Source: Ryuthela nishihirai
Lineage: Eukaryota > Arthropoda > Arachnida > Araneae > Heptathelidae
Direction of reading: 5' to 3'
DNA: 64,000 bases
NCBI GenBank assembly: GCA_038380435.1
Contig: JAWZYU010000001.1
Span: 14,054,001 to 14,118,000, forward strand
The notes under the pieces are model-generated. The model ran no database searches and had not been told where the DNA came from. It saw only the letters and a program-made list of their open reading frames with translations. Shown here piece by piece: positions 12,003 through 22,778 of the stretch (position 1 is the first letter of the stretch; each line of letters opens with the position of its first letter). The position numbers and the translations under genes were made by a program.

Positions 12003-12657
12003 TGTAATCAAGTCGTTTTTCTTCTGGAATAGACAGTGTAAAATTTTCTGCAGACGAATTTCTTAAGGAATCTGCAAGAAAACCGGCCTCCTGAAATTTA
12101 TTCTACTCATTAGCTCTAGCGATGACTTCAAATTGTGTTTTAATTACTGTCCAAGATGATTGACCATCATATGTAGAAGGTTTAGTTGCATTTCTAGCGA
12201 TGTGTGTAAAAACATTTTTGTCACTAAAATTACTATTATCACAAGAAGAAGGTAACATTTCATTTCTCAAAATCTGAAACTGGCTTTCACAGTCGGTTTT
12301 TACACTTTCAATTTGAAGTTTGTAATCTAACTTAACACTATGAAGCTCATCTTTTACACTGTTTAGTTCGGTCATAATGTCCTTACACTGATCAGTAATC
12401 TTACCATTTTGATAAGCCACTTCAGCTCTCAACTCATTACTTTGTCCATCCATTTCGGCTTTCAAGTCACCACTTTGTCTAGCACGTTCACCTATTTTGT
12501 TGTTTATGTCATTATTTTGACTAGCAAGTTCACCAATTTTACTGCTTTGGGCAGCTATATCACCTTAAATGTCATTTGTTTGACTAGCAAGTTCACCAAT
12601 TTCACCTATTATACCACTCATCAACTTTACTAAATCCATACTTCTATTTAAAGGCAT
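12003..12657 (-). pseudogene. LTR-retrotransposon gag pseudogene
   Basis: From a Met at 12657, just inside the LTR at 12696, the minus strand encodes a coiled-coil-like region with repeating IGELASQ-type segments. It is interrupted by a stop after 'QTNDI' (about 12570). The frame from 12465 continues through KAEMDGQSNELRAEV to 'KPSTYDGQSSWTVIKTQFEVIARANE', which resembles the start of Ty3/gypsy-type capsid domains. A second in-frame stop (TAG) follows at about 12100, after which the same frame continues to about 12003. No protease or RT follows. The position directly after an LTR and a plausible primer site (12677-12694, TGGTGCCAAAGAG on the minus strand) supports gag. Confidence 0.7.
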
Positions 12658-13091
12658 TCACAATAATAATAATATCCGTACTCTTTGGCACCAACTGATA
12701 GGAATTAAAAGAAATGAAAGCTTAACATGAGTTCATCAATAGCATATATGTATACCGCTAAAGTATGAATGATGTAATTTATTACAATGACACAATATTA
12801 TTACAAATTAATAAATTTTATCTAATAATAAGTACTTCTATTTCTCTTAGAATAAAGACAAAACCACTTTGTATTGAATCTCATTTGCGACATTAAATAA
12901 CCATAACAATGTTTTATATCTTATAGGTGTGAAACGTTTAACATTGATCTCACTTTGATAGAGGACCCAAAAACAAACTTCACTGTTGATTCCTCTTCTC
13001 CAACCGAACCATGTTTCATCTTAAATAAAATAAGAGTAGTCCTTTTACATAGCATTCATCATCATCATCATCATCCTTAAGCAGCCATGGG

Positions 13092-15164
13092 CTACGGAGG
13101 TCGAACCAGACCGCTCAGTTTAATTCTCCAAGCATATCTGTCCTGAGCTACATCTGCTGCATCCGGCCACTGCACACCAATTCTAACAATGTCCTGTTTA
13201 ACATTGTCTGCCCACCGCATCCTAGGTCTCCCCTTCTTTCTGAGGCCTTTAGGCACACTGCTCATAACCCTATTCGCCAATCTATAATTATCCATACGGG
13301 CAACATGGCCAAACAAACGGAGTCTCTCTCTGCACAAATGCTGCTTAAAGAGGGGTTCAAAAAAAAATGCTGTTTAAAGGAGGTTGCAAACTCCTTTGCC
13401 TAACCTCATCATTAGTTACAAAGTTGAACCACCTAATGCCCAAGATACTGCGTAAGCATCTAGAATCAAAAGCATCTAATTTCCTGTCATCTTGTTTACA
13501 TAGCGTCCAAGTTTCACTACCATAACTAATCCTAGAAAGAACCAAACTATTATACAGTCTAATTTTAGTCTTTAGGTGTATACGCCTATTTCTCCACAAT
13601 CTACACAGATTCTTAAAAGTCCCGGCAGCAATCCCTATTCTTCTGCTAATCTCATGCCGCACATCACCAGTATCTGTTACATAGCTCCCAAGGTAATTAA
13701 ACTGTGACACCTGCTCAAGACTGCAACCATTCAAATTAATTGAATCACAACCTGCCTGACCAATTTTCATCACTTTAGTTTTCTCTCTGTTTATAACCAA
13801 ACCTACTCTACTACCAGTCTCATCAACAGCTAGAATGAAAGAGTTCATCTCATCAACATCATTTGCCAAAAGGGCTAAATCATTAGCAAAAGGGCTAAAT
13901 CATTAGCATAATCTAAATCAGAAATTTTCGTACCTCCAGCTCATTTAAAGCCAAAATCTTTCCCTTGAAGTGAATTTCCTATAACATAATCAATAACCAA
14001 ACTAAAGAGAAAAGGAGACAAAATGCACCCTTGTCGAACACCAGAAGTAATGCTAAACCAATTGCTACAAGCCTTACCAACTCTCACACACGACTCAGTG
14101 TTATCATAGACAGCTTTCATTATATTAACTAACTTCTCTGGTATATCATATCATTCCACAATCAACCACAAATTATGACGACGAACAGAATCGAAAGCCT
14201 TTTTGAAATCAGCAAAGCTAGCAACCAAAGGTTTCTGAAACTCTAAACATTTCTCAAGAATCTGCCTAAGTGAAAATATCTGATCCACACATCCCCTACC
14301 ACTTCTGAATCAGCATTACTCATCACGCAATTGCCTGTCAACCAGATTCTTAATTCTATTAAGCACAATCATGCAAAGAACTTTCCCTGGAATAAAGAGC
14401 AGGCTGATACCCCTATAGTTATCACAAGAACTGCGATCACCTTTTTTGAAAATAGGGATAATAATAGCTCTGGTATAATCTTTAGGAACCATGCCTTTAT
14501 CATAAAAGATATTCAAAATTTCAGTCCTCCAAGTGGTAACCGAAACATTCCCAGCTCTGCGCATTTCTGTACTAATTTCATCTACCCCTGGGGATTTATG
14601 AAGTTTAAGTTTAGAAACAGTCAAAATAACTTCAGATTGTGTTATAAAGCCAACATTAAATCCTCCAATATATTTATCATCATTGCAAACAATGAGAGTA
14701 GAACTAACCTCATTGTTTAGAACATCACTGAAATGCTCAGCCCAACTAGCCATGACAGAATCCTCCCCTTCTATAACCTTACCTTGTTTATCCTTCAATC
14801 CCTGTATGCCTGTCCGTTTTCTACCACATAAAACATTAACTATCTGGTACAGCTCTCTGCTGTTGTGCTGTCTAACTGCTTCCTCAGCTTTGTCAGCCAA
14901 GCCATCAAGCTGAAGATTCTTATCAGTAGCTATTTGATCCTTTACACGTTTATTAAGCTCTCTATAATCCTTTCTATTAGGACTAGTAGGGTATTGATTA
15001 CGGATATTCCTGCAGTTCCTTCTTTGTGAAATGAGATCAAGTGCCTTATCACTCAAATAAGTCTGTCTCCTCTGCTCCTTTTTTCCTAAAAGAATACTGT
15101 TAGTTTCCAAAAAAGCCTGTTTAAAATAGCCATTCTTCCTCAACTTTAGTAGTAAGTTACCCAT
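13092..15164 (-). pseudogene. LINE copy B reverse transcriptase and C-terminus (broken)
   Basis: The frame 15164-14316 (282 aa) covers the linker and RT fingers (KLHKSPGVDEI, FKKGDRSSCDNYRGISLL) and ends at a stop after DRQLRDE. RT palm blocks between 14316 and 13900 lie in interrupted frames. The catalytic block reads YAND where copy C has YADD (about 13900). 13869-13357 (170 aa) covers the thumb-like region (REKTKVMKIG, FNYLGSYVTD, SYGSETWTLCK). 13337-13092 is the C-terminal RERLRLFGHVARMD...GRPRMRWADNV domain. A short duplication of 'aaagggctaaatcattag' at about 13866-13908 disrupts the palm further. It is inactive. Confidence 0.8.
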
Positions 15165-16187
15165 GACTGGTCATGCTGACTAAGTAACCTATCATGATAA
15201 GCTTTGGCTATAACTGGGTCTTTCAGAGCTTCAGTATTAAAAGCAAATTTTTTAATCCTAGCACAACACTTTTTAAATTTAAGTTGCAACACACTTTTAA
15301 CAAGATAATGGTCAGATCCAATTTCAGCTCCCCTATATGACATGGTATTCCTAAACAGACCTAGCCAATTTGCTGTTAATTAATATATAATCAATGATAT
15401 TCTTATGCAGCCCATCGGGTGAAACCCATGTGTATTTACGCATGTCGCGGTGTTTGTAATAAGTGTTAGTTATTCTGCATCCATTGAGTTTACTTACCTG
15501 GAGGAGACGTTGCCCATTGCCATTGCAGCTACCAATACCAAAAGGGCCTATTACTCCTCCCCAAAGATCAAACTCAGTACCAACTTTGGCATTGAAGTCA
15601 CCAAGAACAAGGGTAATATCTCCTTTCTTGACAGAATTCAAAATATCCTGAAGTTGTCCGTAAAGCCTATCCTTCTCATCCTCATCGGCATCCTCAGTAG
15701 GGACATAACAGCAGATAACATTCAAGTCTTTAATGCTTGTCCGAAATTTTGCTGTAAGAAACCTTTCATTAATGCACTCATATCCTAGATGAGCATCACT
15801 AGCATGTCTGCTGAGCAGCAGACCCACGCCTTGGTGATGCTTTCCCTCCTCACTCCCTGTAAAGAGAAATTTAAAGTTATTTTTAAGTATCTCACCTTTA
15901 CCTGTCCATCTGGTCTCTTGCAATCCTAGAATATCTAGGTTATAGCGCTGGAATTCCTGCGTGAGGACATCAAGAGAATAATCTCTCTGTAATGTTGTCA
16001 TGTTCCACGTTCCTGCAGAGAGAAAATGATTAGTAGGATTTTTAAAGAAATTGGGTTTATTGTGATCGGTAGGACCAACAATATCCAACAGCCCCCTGAT
16101 CTTAGTCATGGGACAAAGACCTGTTACTGCTTCGCTAAAGGCTGAAGTCACCGATGCTGGTAGGAACTTCAGGCACCACCTTTTCAA
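15146..16187 (-). pseudogene. LINE copy B endonuclease region (broken)
   Basis: The 278-aa frame 16187-15351 encodes an exonuclease-endonuclease-phosphatase fold that nicks target DNA. It has GTWNMTTL near the start, the catalytic Glu in LGLQETRW, the Asp/Asn pair in LVLGDFNAKVG, and DYILINSK near the end. The frame then shifts, and the final SDH motif (GSDHYLVK) lies in the next frame, 15343-15146. The core residues are therefore present but split over two frames. The linker ORF overlaps from 15164. Confidence 0.8.
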
Positions 16188-16999
16188 GTGGATATTATTT
16201 CAAAGTTTACCATATTTTCAAGAGCCATCCAGTTTAGGCTTGACGATGCCCAACTAGCTAAGTAAGGTTCAGGTACCTTCGATGGCCTCTGATTAGGATT
16301 ATTCACCAGCTGATATAAGGTATCCCATGCCTCTGTTCACTTAGGGCTGGCAACCCAGAAGCAAACAGAAAACAAAGCGGCAATCTCCCTCAATAGAGGC
16401 CCATCAGTGCAGCAAGTCCAGGATCCACAATCAAGCTCAAATCCATAAACAAGTCCAGTCAAGTAGGTAGAAATGGTCAGCACCAGGACCCTGTGAAGTT
16501 GACCACTCCTCAGCAGGTTTGAAAAAAAAAGAAAAAAGTGGCCATAGATGACCAGATCAGTAGGCCATACTGAACTGGCAGCCCTCCCTTCCGTTCCCTT
16601 CCAAAAGAGAATATCTTTTTTGAAAGGTACTAACGGCCTGCACCACGAGAAGGCGGGGTCGGACATTAGGTGCTAGACCTGTCCTGTTCTGTGCATCATC
16701 ACTAGGAATTGGTACACAGTTCTCTTTCCAGTTTACGCCTAGCTACCATTTACAGGCCTTACCATTTACAGGCCTTTACCATATATAGGCCCTACCATTA
16801 CACAACACTAATTTTTATACGCTATCTCCTTCTTCCTTTTACTAATGCACTTTATCTTTTTGCTTTCTTTCGCAATTCTTTCTATTTCAAAGCATCCTCG
16901 TTCTAAACAGTTAATAACGTAAATCGTCACGCTAAGAATAGGCAAGCGTTCATGATACACCTGTCACAAGTCATTGTCGCACGTTTATTGGTCGTGACA

Positions 17000-17510
17000 A
17001 TATTGTCAAATTTAATTACAATTTCTGGCTGTATATGAATAATATTTAACCGAGCATGAATTCAAAAAATAAATAGGCAATTATAAATGAATCGATTTAA
17101 TAAGTAATATAATAGCTACATAAATCACAAACAATTTCTTAACTATTTACACAAAACACCAATATGCTATCTATCCCTATAAAGTGATCCTGATTATCAC
17201 AATTACTAGACTATTTGTTAACCATGTAGATTTCTCTGCGATACACCTAAATTGCTAGTTTACTTGAAACCATGACTTTTCTTACCATTAATCATCCGAA
17301 ACTCTTCACCGCTTTTTGCACAAACTGAAAGTGTCCAAAAGAGCACACTTTTTACTACAAATACCCAAAGACCAATAAAACATTTCTTAGACTAACGTGC
17401 ACAAAGTAAAATATATTTCATTATCGGCTTCACACTAATTCTCCCAAAATTAACCACTGAATATCCTTTCCCTTTTTTAAGTTGATTCAGCGTTCGAAGG
17501 AGTATCCGAA
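17000..17510. other. AT-rich DNA, no gene seen
   Basis: No supported feature. Confidence 0.4.
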
Positions 17511-17669
17511 GTAGTAGCATAAATGAAAGTTCTGGCACAGTAAATGGCTCTAGAGAAGTCTATGAAAATCTGTGGGAAAAGTTATGGGGTGAGGTGGAAA
17601 AAAAGTTTTTTTTTTCATAGAATTCTCTGGACCCATTCACTGTACCAGAACTCTCATTTAACCTACTAC
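17511..17669. repeat. small foldback element
   Basis: Imperfect inverted repeats of about 60 bp (17511-17570 and 17612-17669) around a spacer of about 40 bp. The left arm starts GTAGTAGCATAAATGAAAGT and the right arm ends as its near complement. It looks like a MITE or foldback of unknown family. The ORFs at 17544-18003 run across it and show no domain. Confidence 0.7.
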
Positions 17670-18121
17670 TCTCCGAGCTATATCTCGAGTGTCACCTGGA
17701 ACCACAGTCGCGTTCTTCATTGTTGCACGTGCTCTCTCCGTATGGAAAAGTGTTCAAAAATGTATTTTGCTTAACAGTTTTATATTAATTAAAATAATTC
17801 CACAGTTAGTGTTCCCGTCTGGGTGCAGGGGGATATTTTTGCACATATGTTTTTGTAGCAATAATTTTGTTACATATTCTGACACGAGTAATGGAAAACT
17901 GCTGATGTTGTCATGGAAAAAATATTTGCAGAATTTAATTTTTTTTTCTCTTCTATTACATCAATCTTATTCGCGGAAAAAGATTTTAGAAGCATTGGCC
18001 TAATATCGTCTGCTCGTTCATAATCAATCTTTTAAACACAAGACAAATATAATTGAAGTAGTCTTAAATACTACTAGTAAAGTAGGTAGCAAAATGATAA
18101 TAACACCCTTCGTTTGAGTAG
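17670..18121. other. no gene seen
   Basis: An overlapping 104-aa plus-strand frame has no recognisable domain and starts within the foldback. I do not support it as a gene. Confidence 0.3.
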
Positions 18122-18830
18122 TATATGGGTTCTCAACGTGGGGTACACGGTAAATATTTTTCGGGTACGCCGTGAGAGCTCAAAAGTCGTTAGATATAGT
18201 AACAAAGTAAAAATAACCTTGTTATACTATAACTATAGTCTTATCTATCTATACAAGGTGTACGCCAGTTACATACACATTTCCAGGGGGTATGTGAAGC
18301 ATAAAAGGTTGAGAACCACTGATATATATGTTTTATTTTATTCCCATTGTTATCCTATAACTATAGTCTTATCTATCTATACAAGGGGTACGCCAGTTAC
18401 ATACACATTTCCAGGGGGTACGTGAAGCATAAAAGGTTGGGAACCACTGATATATATGTTTTATTTTATTCCCATTGTTATACTATAACTATAGTCTTAT
18501 CTATCTATACAAGGGGTACCCAGTTACATACACATTTCCAGGGGGTACGTGAAGCATAAAAGGTCGAGATCCACTGATATAAATGTTTTATATTATTCCC
18601 ATTGTTATACTATAACCATAGTTTTATCTATCGATACAAGGGGTACCACTGATAACATATATATCAGTGGTTCTCAACCTTTTATGCTTCACATACCCCC
18701 TGGAAATATGTATGTAACTGGCGTACCCCTTGTATAAATAGATAAGACTATAGTTATAGGATAACGCCAGTTACATACATATTTCCAGGAGGTACGTGAA
18801 GCATAAAAGGTTGGAGAATCACTGGCGTAG
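18122..18830. repeat. hAT-type MITE with a tandemly amplified end
   Basis: The ancestral unit appears to be about 18122-18320, with a degenerate left end (GGTTCTCAACGTGGGGTAC) and a right end ...AGGTTGAGAACCACTG. These resemble hAT termini of the CAGTGGTTCTCAACC type. The right-hand 128 bp is then repeated head to tail (repeat starts at about 18321, 18449 and 18576). An inverted copy of the same end follows at 18665-18764, then a partial direct copy to about 18825. The 103-, 70- and 62-aa frames here are translations of the array and not genes. Confidence 0.8.
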
Positions 18831-19186
18831 TAGATCTTTTACATAAATTAACTGAAAAAGCAAGGTAGTACGGTCAATGGTAAATTGGCCAGTCAAGGTA
18901 GTACGCCTCTCTGTGACGTTCAATTTTACCATGTTTTTTCTTTTGGAACGCATTAAAAAAATCTCGGTCAAATCTGCTTGACCGTCGTTTTTCGAGGAAC
19001 GAGAAAATATTGTTTCCCAGTTCAAACGAGTGAAATTTGATACTGTTCATCAAGACAATTTATTCTAATTACATTCATTGCACATGAAGAAATTTTTAGA
19101 AAACTCGGTGTTAAATTCTGAAAAGGAGAAATATTTGCTTAAACAATTTACAACGATTTTAATCTTTTACATTTTGCAATTAAAAA
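18831..19186. other. no gene seen
   Basis: Possibly a decayed upstream part of the Tigger remnant that follows, but no transposase motif is readable. Confidence 0.3.
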
Positions 19187-19686
19187 AATTTGTTGCCCTA
19201 AATTCTGCTCGATTTTCAAGGAATCGAACCAATTGAACTGCAGCAAAAAGAAACTGAAGAAGTGTCAAAGGTCGGAGAAAATCACAGCCTTGAGGTTGAT
19301 AATATGGAGGAGCTGCTCCAGTCTCATTGCGAAGACCTCTTTGAAGAAGAAATCTTCGAAATCGATGAAGAAGTTGTGTCAGAACCTGTATATACAGAAG
19401 CTAAAAAAAGAAGTCACTCAAAATCTGAAAACAAATATCAACACAGAAATTGGAATCGTTATTGTCTTCATATGACTCTCATTATGGAAGAGCAATCAAT
19501 CCTATATTAGAAATTTACTCTCATATTGAGCCATATGTGTTTATCCAGAATGGGATGACGAAAATTGATTCCTTCTTTAATCAGAACGTGACTCTCTCCT
19601 CCACATCTTCCGAAGAATGTCAAGAATCTTTTCCCTCTACATCAGGCATCCAAAATTTGTTTACTGTTCATCAAGTGATTACATAG
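19187..19686 (+). pseudogene. Tigger-like transposase C-terminus
   Basis: In plus frame the sequence reads LLDFQGIEPIELQQKETEEV, then LEVDNMEELLQSHCEDLFEE and EIDEEVVSE. This resembles the C-terminal segment of Tigger/pogo transposases, where a conserved Asp-Phe precedes an acidic 'DDIEELLEEHxEELTxEEL' stretch. A frameshift at about 19455-19505 moves into a second frame, ending in a Ser-rich tail (SFFNQNVTLSSTSSEE...TSGIQ) with a stop at 19684-19686. The catalytic DDE domain is missing. It is not the continuation of the minus-strand Tigger at 8.7-10.5 kb. Confidence 0.6.
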
Positions 19687-19689
19687 ACG

Positions 19690-20290
19690 GAGCGGTGTTT
19701 TCTGCAATACGCTGCCACAGAAATCAATTTTTCATTTATTTTTGTTGCTATAATTTTCAATTTTTTTTATTAAAATGCAACAGATAGTTGTGTTTATAAG
19801 AGTTAATTTTTTTGAGTAAGTTTCCAAAAAGAGGCATTTTTTTATTTAAATGTATCTTTTCTCTTTACTTATTAAAGTGGAATTTATTGTTATGTTTATT
19901 TTAACATACATATTTTCTTGACAAAAGAAAAAGTAATGAAAAACATTTTTTTGCATGTTCTTTATTAAATCACCATCTATTTATTATTATAATAGTAACA
20001 TAATAAAATTTTACATAATTTTATTAATAAAAAAGAAATTCCATTTTCCCCATTGCCAAAATCCCCATTGTTCGCCGACCTTAGATTCGCTTACCGAGAC
20101 AGTTTTCAGTCCCAATTAATCACTGTGCGGAACAAATTCGGAAATAGACTCAAAGTGGAATAGGACTAGACACTAGATCTTTTTTTTTTCAGTAGTCCTA
20201 ACTTTAAAGCTCTATGTTAGTCAAGAGCAACTATCATGCTGAAATTCTGCTCTATTCACTATATAATAGTTTGCGTTCTGTTCTCCGCCA
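19690..20290. other. AT-rich DNA, no gene seen
   Basis: Probable non-coding end of the Tigger remnant. I could not identify its terminal repeat. Confidence 0.3.
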
Positions 20291-20293
20291 TAA

Positions 20294-20466
20294 AAGCTGC
20301 TTGCCACAGAGGTCTGACAGGAGCCTGTCAGTTTATATGCCAGAGTAGAAGGTGTGAGAGGACGGCAGGACCTCGTCAGAAAAACGACACATACATCCAT
20401 GTCTTACCCGGGGCTCGAACCCAGGTCCCTTAGATCAATAGCCAAGCGTGCTAACCACTCGGCCAC
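20294..20466 (-). repeat. SINE-2 copy (tRNA-derived)
   Basis: Close match to the copy at 11136-11322: the minus-strand head (GTGGCCGAGTGGTTAGCACG), box-B-like GGGTTCGAGCC, and the CTGACAGGCTCCTGTCAGAC body block. The 65-aa plus-strand frame at 20236-20433 is SINE sequence. Confidence 0.85.
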
Positions 20467-20469
20467 AAG

Positions 20470-21120
20470 AAGGTTTAAAACTATTTCTGCATTTATAAAT
20501 GATTCTGGACTTTAACTAGATCAATGGGCATTGCATTTACTATCGGTGTAATCTGTTTAAACGTATTTAAAGTTATTCGAGTGGTGATTTAAAGAGTGTC
20601 AGTTGTTTGCTACAATATCTGAATAAAATATTCAATGTGGTCTGTGAAGTCCATAAAAAAAAAAGGAAATTAAATTTTGGCAAAGTGATGCTCGAGATAA
20701 GAGTTGGTATTTTATTGCACCTACTGAACAACTATTACCATTAAAGATTGTGGGAGGCTGGGAGTAATAATTGTATTATTCGCATTATTAGTAGCCAAAC
20801 GAACAGTGGGTTTTCCTACTTGATGAATAAGGATGATTTTATCCTAAGGCGAGGGAATGAAATTCTAGCGTGGCATCCATCTCCCGTCAAATGGACTCGC
20901 GAGGCGGCTTTAGTTTAAATTTGATCTCTACTTTTACTGTTTTCAAAGTAAACGTAAGAGGTCATATACTGATCAGAAATTGCAAATGGCTTTATTGGAG
21001 GTCGTAGTACCTGGAAATCATTTCCTAAATCATAGCACACGAAAATGGCATAATCACTGATAAGTATGAAGGAAGTTACCACTCTGAATTTAACGTCGAT
21101 CAGTTTTAGAGCCAAAACTG
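20470..21120. other. no gene seen
   Basis: The 101-aa minus-strand frame at 20915-21220 overlaps a tRNA-like repeat and shows no domain. I see nothing else. Confidence 0.35.
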
Positions 21121-21124
21121 TCTT

Positions 21125-21187
21125 GAGCCGAGTGGGATACGAACCCACGACTTCCTGACCTTTGGACCACTGAGCTACCGACCGCCG
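21125..21187 (-). repeat. tRNA-like remnant (SINE head or tRNA pseudogene)
   Basis: The minus strand reads GGTAGCTCAGTGGTCC (box-A-like) and, about 20 nt later, GTGGGTTCGTATCCCAC (a good T-arm with box B). The anticodon arm is too short to fold and no acceptor stem pairs. It is a remnant and not a working tRNA gene. Confidence 0.55.
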
Positions 21188-21689
21188 ATTAAGATCTCCT
21201 CTAATTGATGATATGAACATTTTCTACCTACAGTACATATTCCATTATGTCACATGTAGCAGTTGTAATGGAATACGGAATCAATTTCGGAGTTTTTCAT
21301 TCTAATATTAGGAATAAGATGAGTTCACTTTTATATAAATGCATCTCTAAGAAAATACGAAAGACCAAAAATATGATGCAAACGTTTTGTAATTAAAATC
21401 TTTTTTTCACAATTCAGAAATTTTTTATGTGCTTTGTGTGCGAAAAGAAATCCAAATTTTTGTCTCATTTTAAAATTAAGTGCTTTTTTAAATCTTGATA
21501 CTATAGAAATAAATCTTCAGTGAAGGGATCTTTTTTTTCTCCCGCCATGATAAGGCTGCATTAGGAGAGGGATTCCTTATCCGCTGGGACAACTGAAACA
21601 GAAACTAGAAAACCAGGAACGAAAACAATTGGAAAAAGGAGCAAATGCATCCGTTGCACGTATTTCGGAGTATGCAGTAGTGAGAGTTT

Positions 21690-21793
21690 ATGAACTGAAT
21701 GAGTGAGTGTATGTAGTGGGGGAATGCATGTAGTGAGTGAGTGAATGCATGTAGTGAGTGAGTGAATGCATGTAGTGAGTGAGTGAATGCATG
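21690..21793. repeat. minisatellite, left part
   Basis: About four units of a 21-bp motif (gtagtgagtgagtgaatgcat), preceded by two looser units. The array is cut by the LTR retrotransposon and resumes at 29096. Confidence 0.9.
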
Positions 21794-22743
21794 TGTCGTG
21801 CCCCCAGGAATTGATCCTGCGGACACGACTTGGGCTAAAAGGTCCTTGAATATGTTTTTCTCGAAGTGTGAACAAAGACCTGGTTAGTCATCGCGGTTCC
21901 AAGAACTTACCAGTTCAACTGGATGACACCAGTGTCCGGCATCGCCCCAGGAGCCAAGAACTTCCGGACCCAGAGTTCGGACCCGCCACCAAAGAGGCCG
22001 AGTAGGCGGAGCGATGCACCCGACGTCCAATGGCAAGCGCCCGCGTCAGCTTACGACGCTGACCACCGCTAGAGGTCGGTGTGGAGAGGAGCGGCAATTT
22101 TGAACTGCTCAAGAGGAGAGAAAGGACTAGTCTCCATGTGTTTGGACAGCGAAGACGTCTTTTCTTGGCCGGGAATCGGCAAGGTTTTAATGTACCTAGT
22201 TAGTTAGAACTGTTTTAATTTTTCGTCTAGCTATACCTAGGCGATGGGCCTTCAACGGACAGTGCTGATCTTCGCAACAAAGGCTCCTGCAGCGACCACC
22301 TCATCCAACAGGTAGGGTCACCCTCATTCATAAATCTGGTATCCTTTCCACAAAGTCTGCTAACCGCCACTGTGTTCTGGGGAAGAGCCCCGTACTTGGA
22401 CTTTAGAGCTGGTAGCTCAGCCACATGAACAGACTTTCGCCTAAACGGTTTGGCGTCTAATTGTAAAGGCGGTCATCGCCTGAGAACTAGTAAGTTCGGC
22501 TGTATTCCCCGAAGGGAACTCCTGGTCCTGAAGTTTATTTTTCGCAATGTACTATAAATAAATTATGTTTAAATGGTAATATCTGACTACTCCCTGTCTT
22601 TTCCAAGATTGAGTCACGTGTGGGTTATTGCAGAGGTTTCCTTCTCGAAAGTCTGCACAAGTAACAGCACGGCCAAAATAGAACGGGAGGGAGTCAGAAA
22701 TTTAATGACGGACCGCCCTCATAAGAAAGGGGGGTTCACGTCA
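21794..22743 (+). repeat. 5' LTR
   Basis: 950 bp, TG...CA ended, and nearly identical to the 3' LTR. I saw only two differences: actagtctc versus acttgtctc near 22128, and ggggggttc versus ggagggttc near 22731. The A/T-rich ACTATAAATAAATT at about 22551-22564 could serve as both TATA box and polyadenylation signal. The 62-80 aa frames inside are not genes. Confidence 0.95.
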
Positions 22744-22746
22744 AAT

Positions 22747-22778
22747 TGGTGCCGTGACCACGGATTTTCGAACCTGAG
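22747..22778 (+). promoter_or_regulatory. primer-binding site matching tRNA-His
   Basis: Three bases after the LTR comes TGGTGCCGTGACCA, complementary to the 3' end (including CCA) of animal tRNA-His as I know it. The match continues as CGGATTTTCGAACCTGAG, which resembles the complement of the tRNA-His T-arm with small insertions, so the complementarity spans about 30 nt. A degraded second copy of this segment (GTGACCACGGATTAG...GTTCGAACCTGAG) follows at about 22806-22884. Confidence 0.85.

Larger units (their letters stand above)
13057..16795 (-). mobile_element. RTE-like LINE, nearly complete (copy B)
   Basis: A 3.7-kb minus-strand LINE. Its 3' end is a (GAT)n tract (13057-13077), the kind of simple-repeat tail seen in RTE-type LINEs in place of poly(A). 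CATT flanks it at 13053-13056 and 16796-16799, a likely 4-bp target duplication inside the LTR. The 5' end (about 16740-16795) carries about four short 'taccat(ttacaggcct)' repeats. The order is 5' region, apurinic-type endonuclease, linker, reverse transcriptase, and C-terminal 'LRLFGHVARMDN' and 'RWADNVKQD' blocks. The clade name RTE/BovB-like is my inference from domain content and tail. Confidence 0.85.
12696..16999 (-). repeat. LTR split by RTE-like LINE copy B
   Basis: Two pieces of one LTR, 12696-13056 and 16796-16999, flank LINE copy B. Together they match the solo LTR at 4189-4861. On the minus strand the LTR starts TGTCACGACC at 16999 and ends ...CCTATCA at 12696, followed by a primer-site-like TGGTGCC and the gag relic. 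Removing copy B and one CATT restores a continuous sequence that matches the solo LTR. Confidence 0.7.

Noticed and set aside
21915..22424. 65-aa frames in the 5' LTR (repeated in the 3' LTR)
   Set aside because: Antisense frames in LTR sequence, identical in both LTRs simply because the LTRs are identical. No domain.
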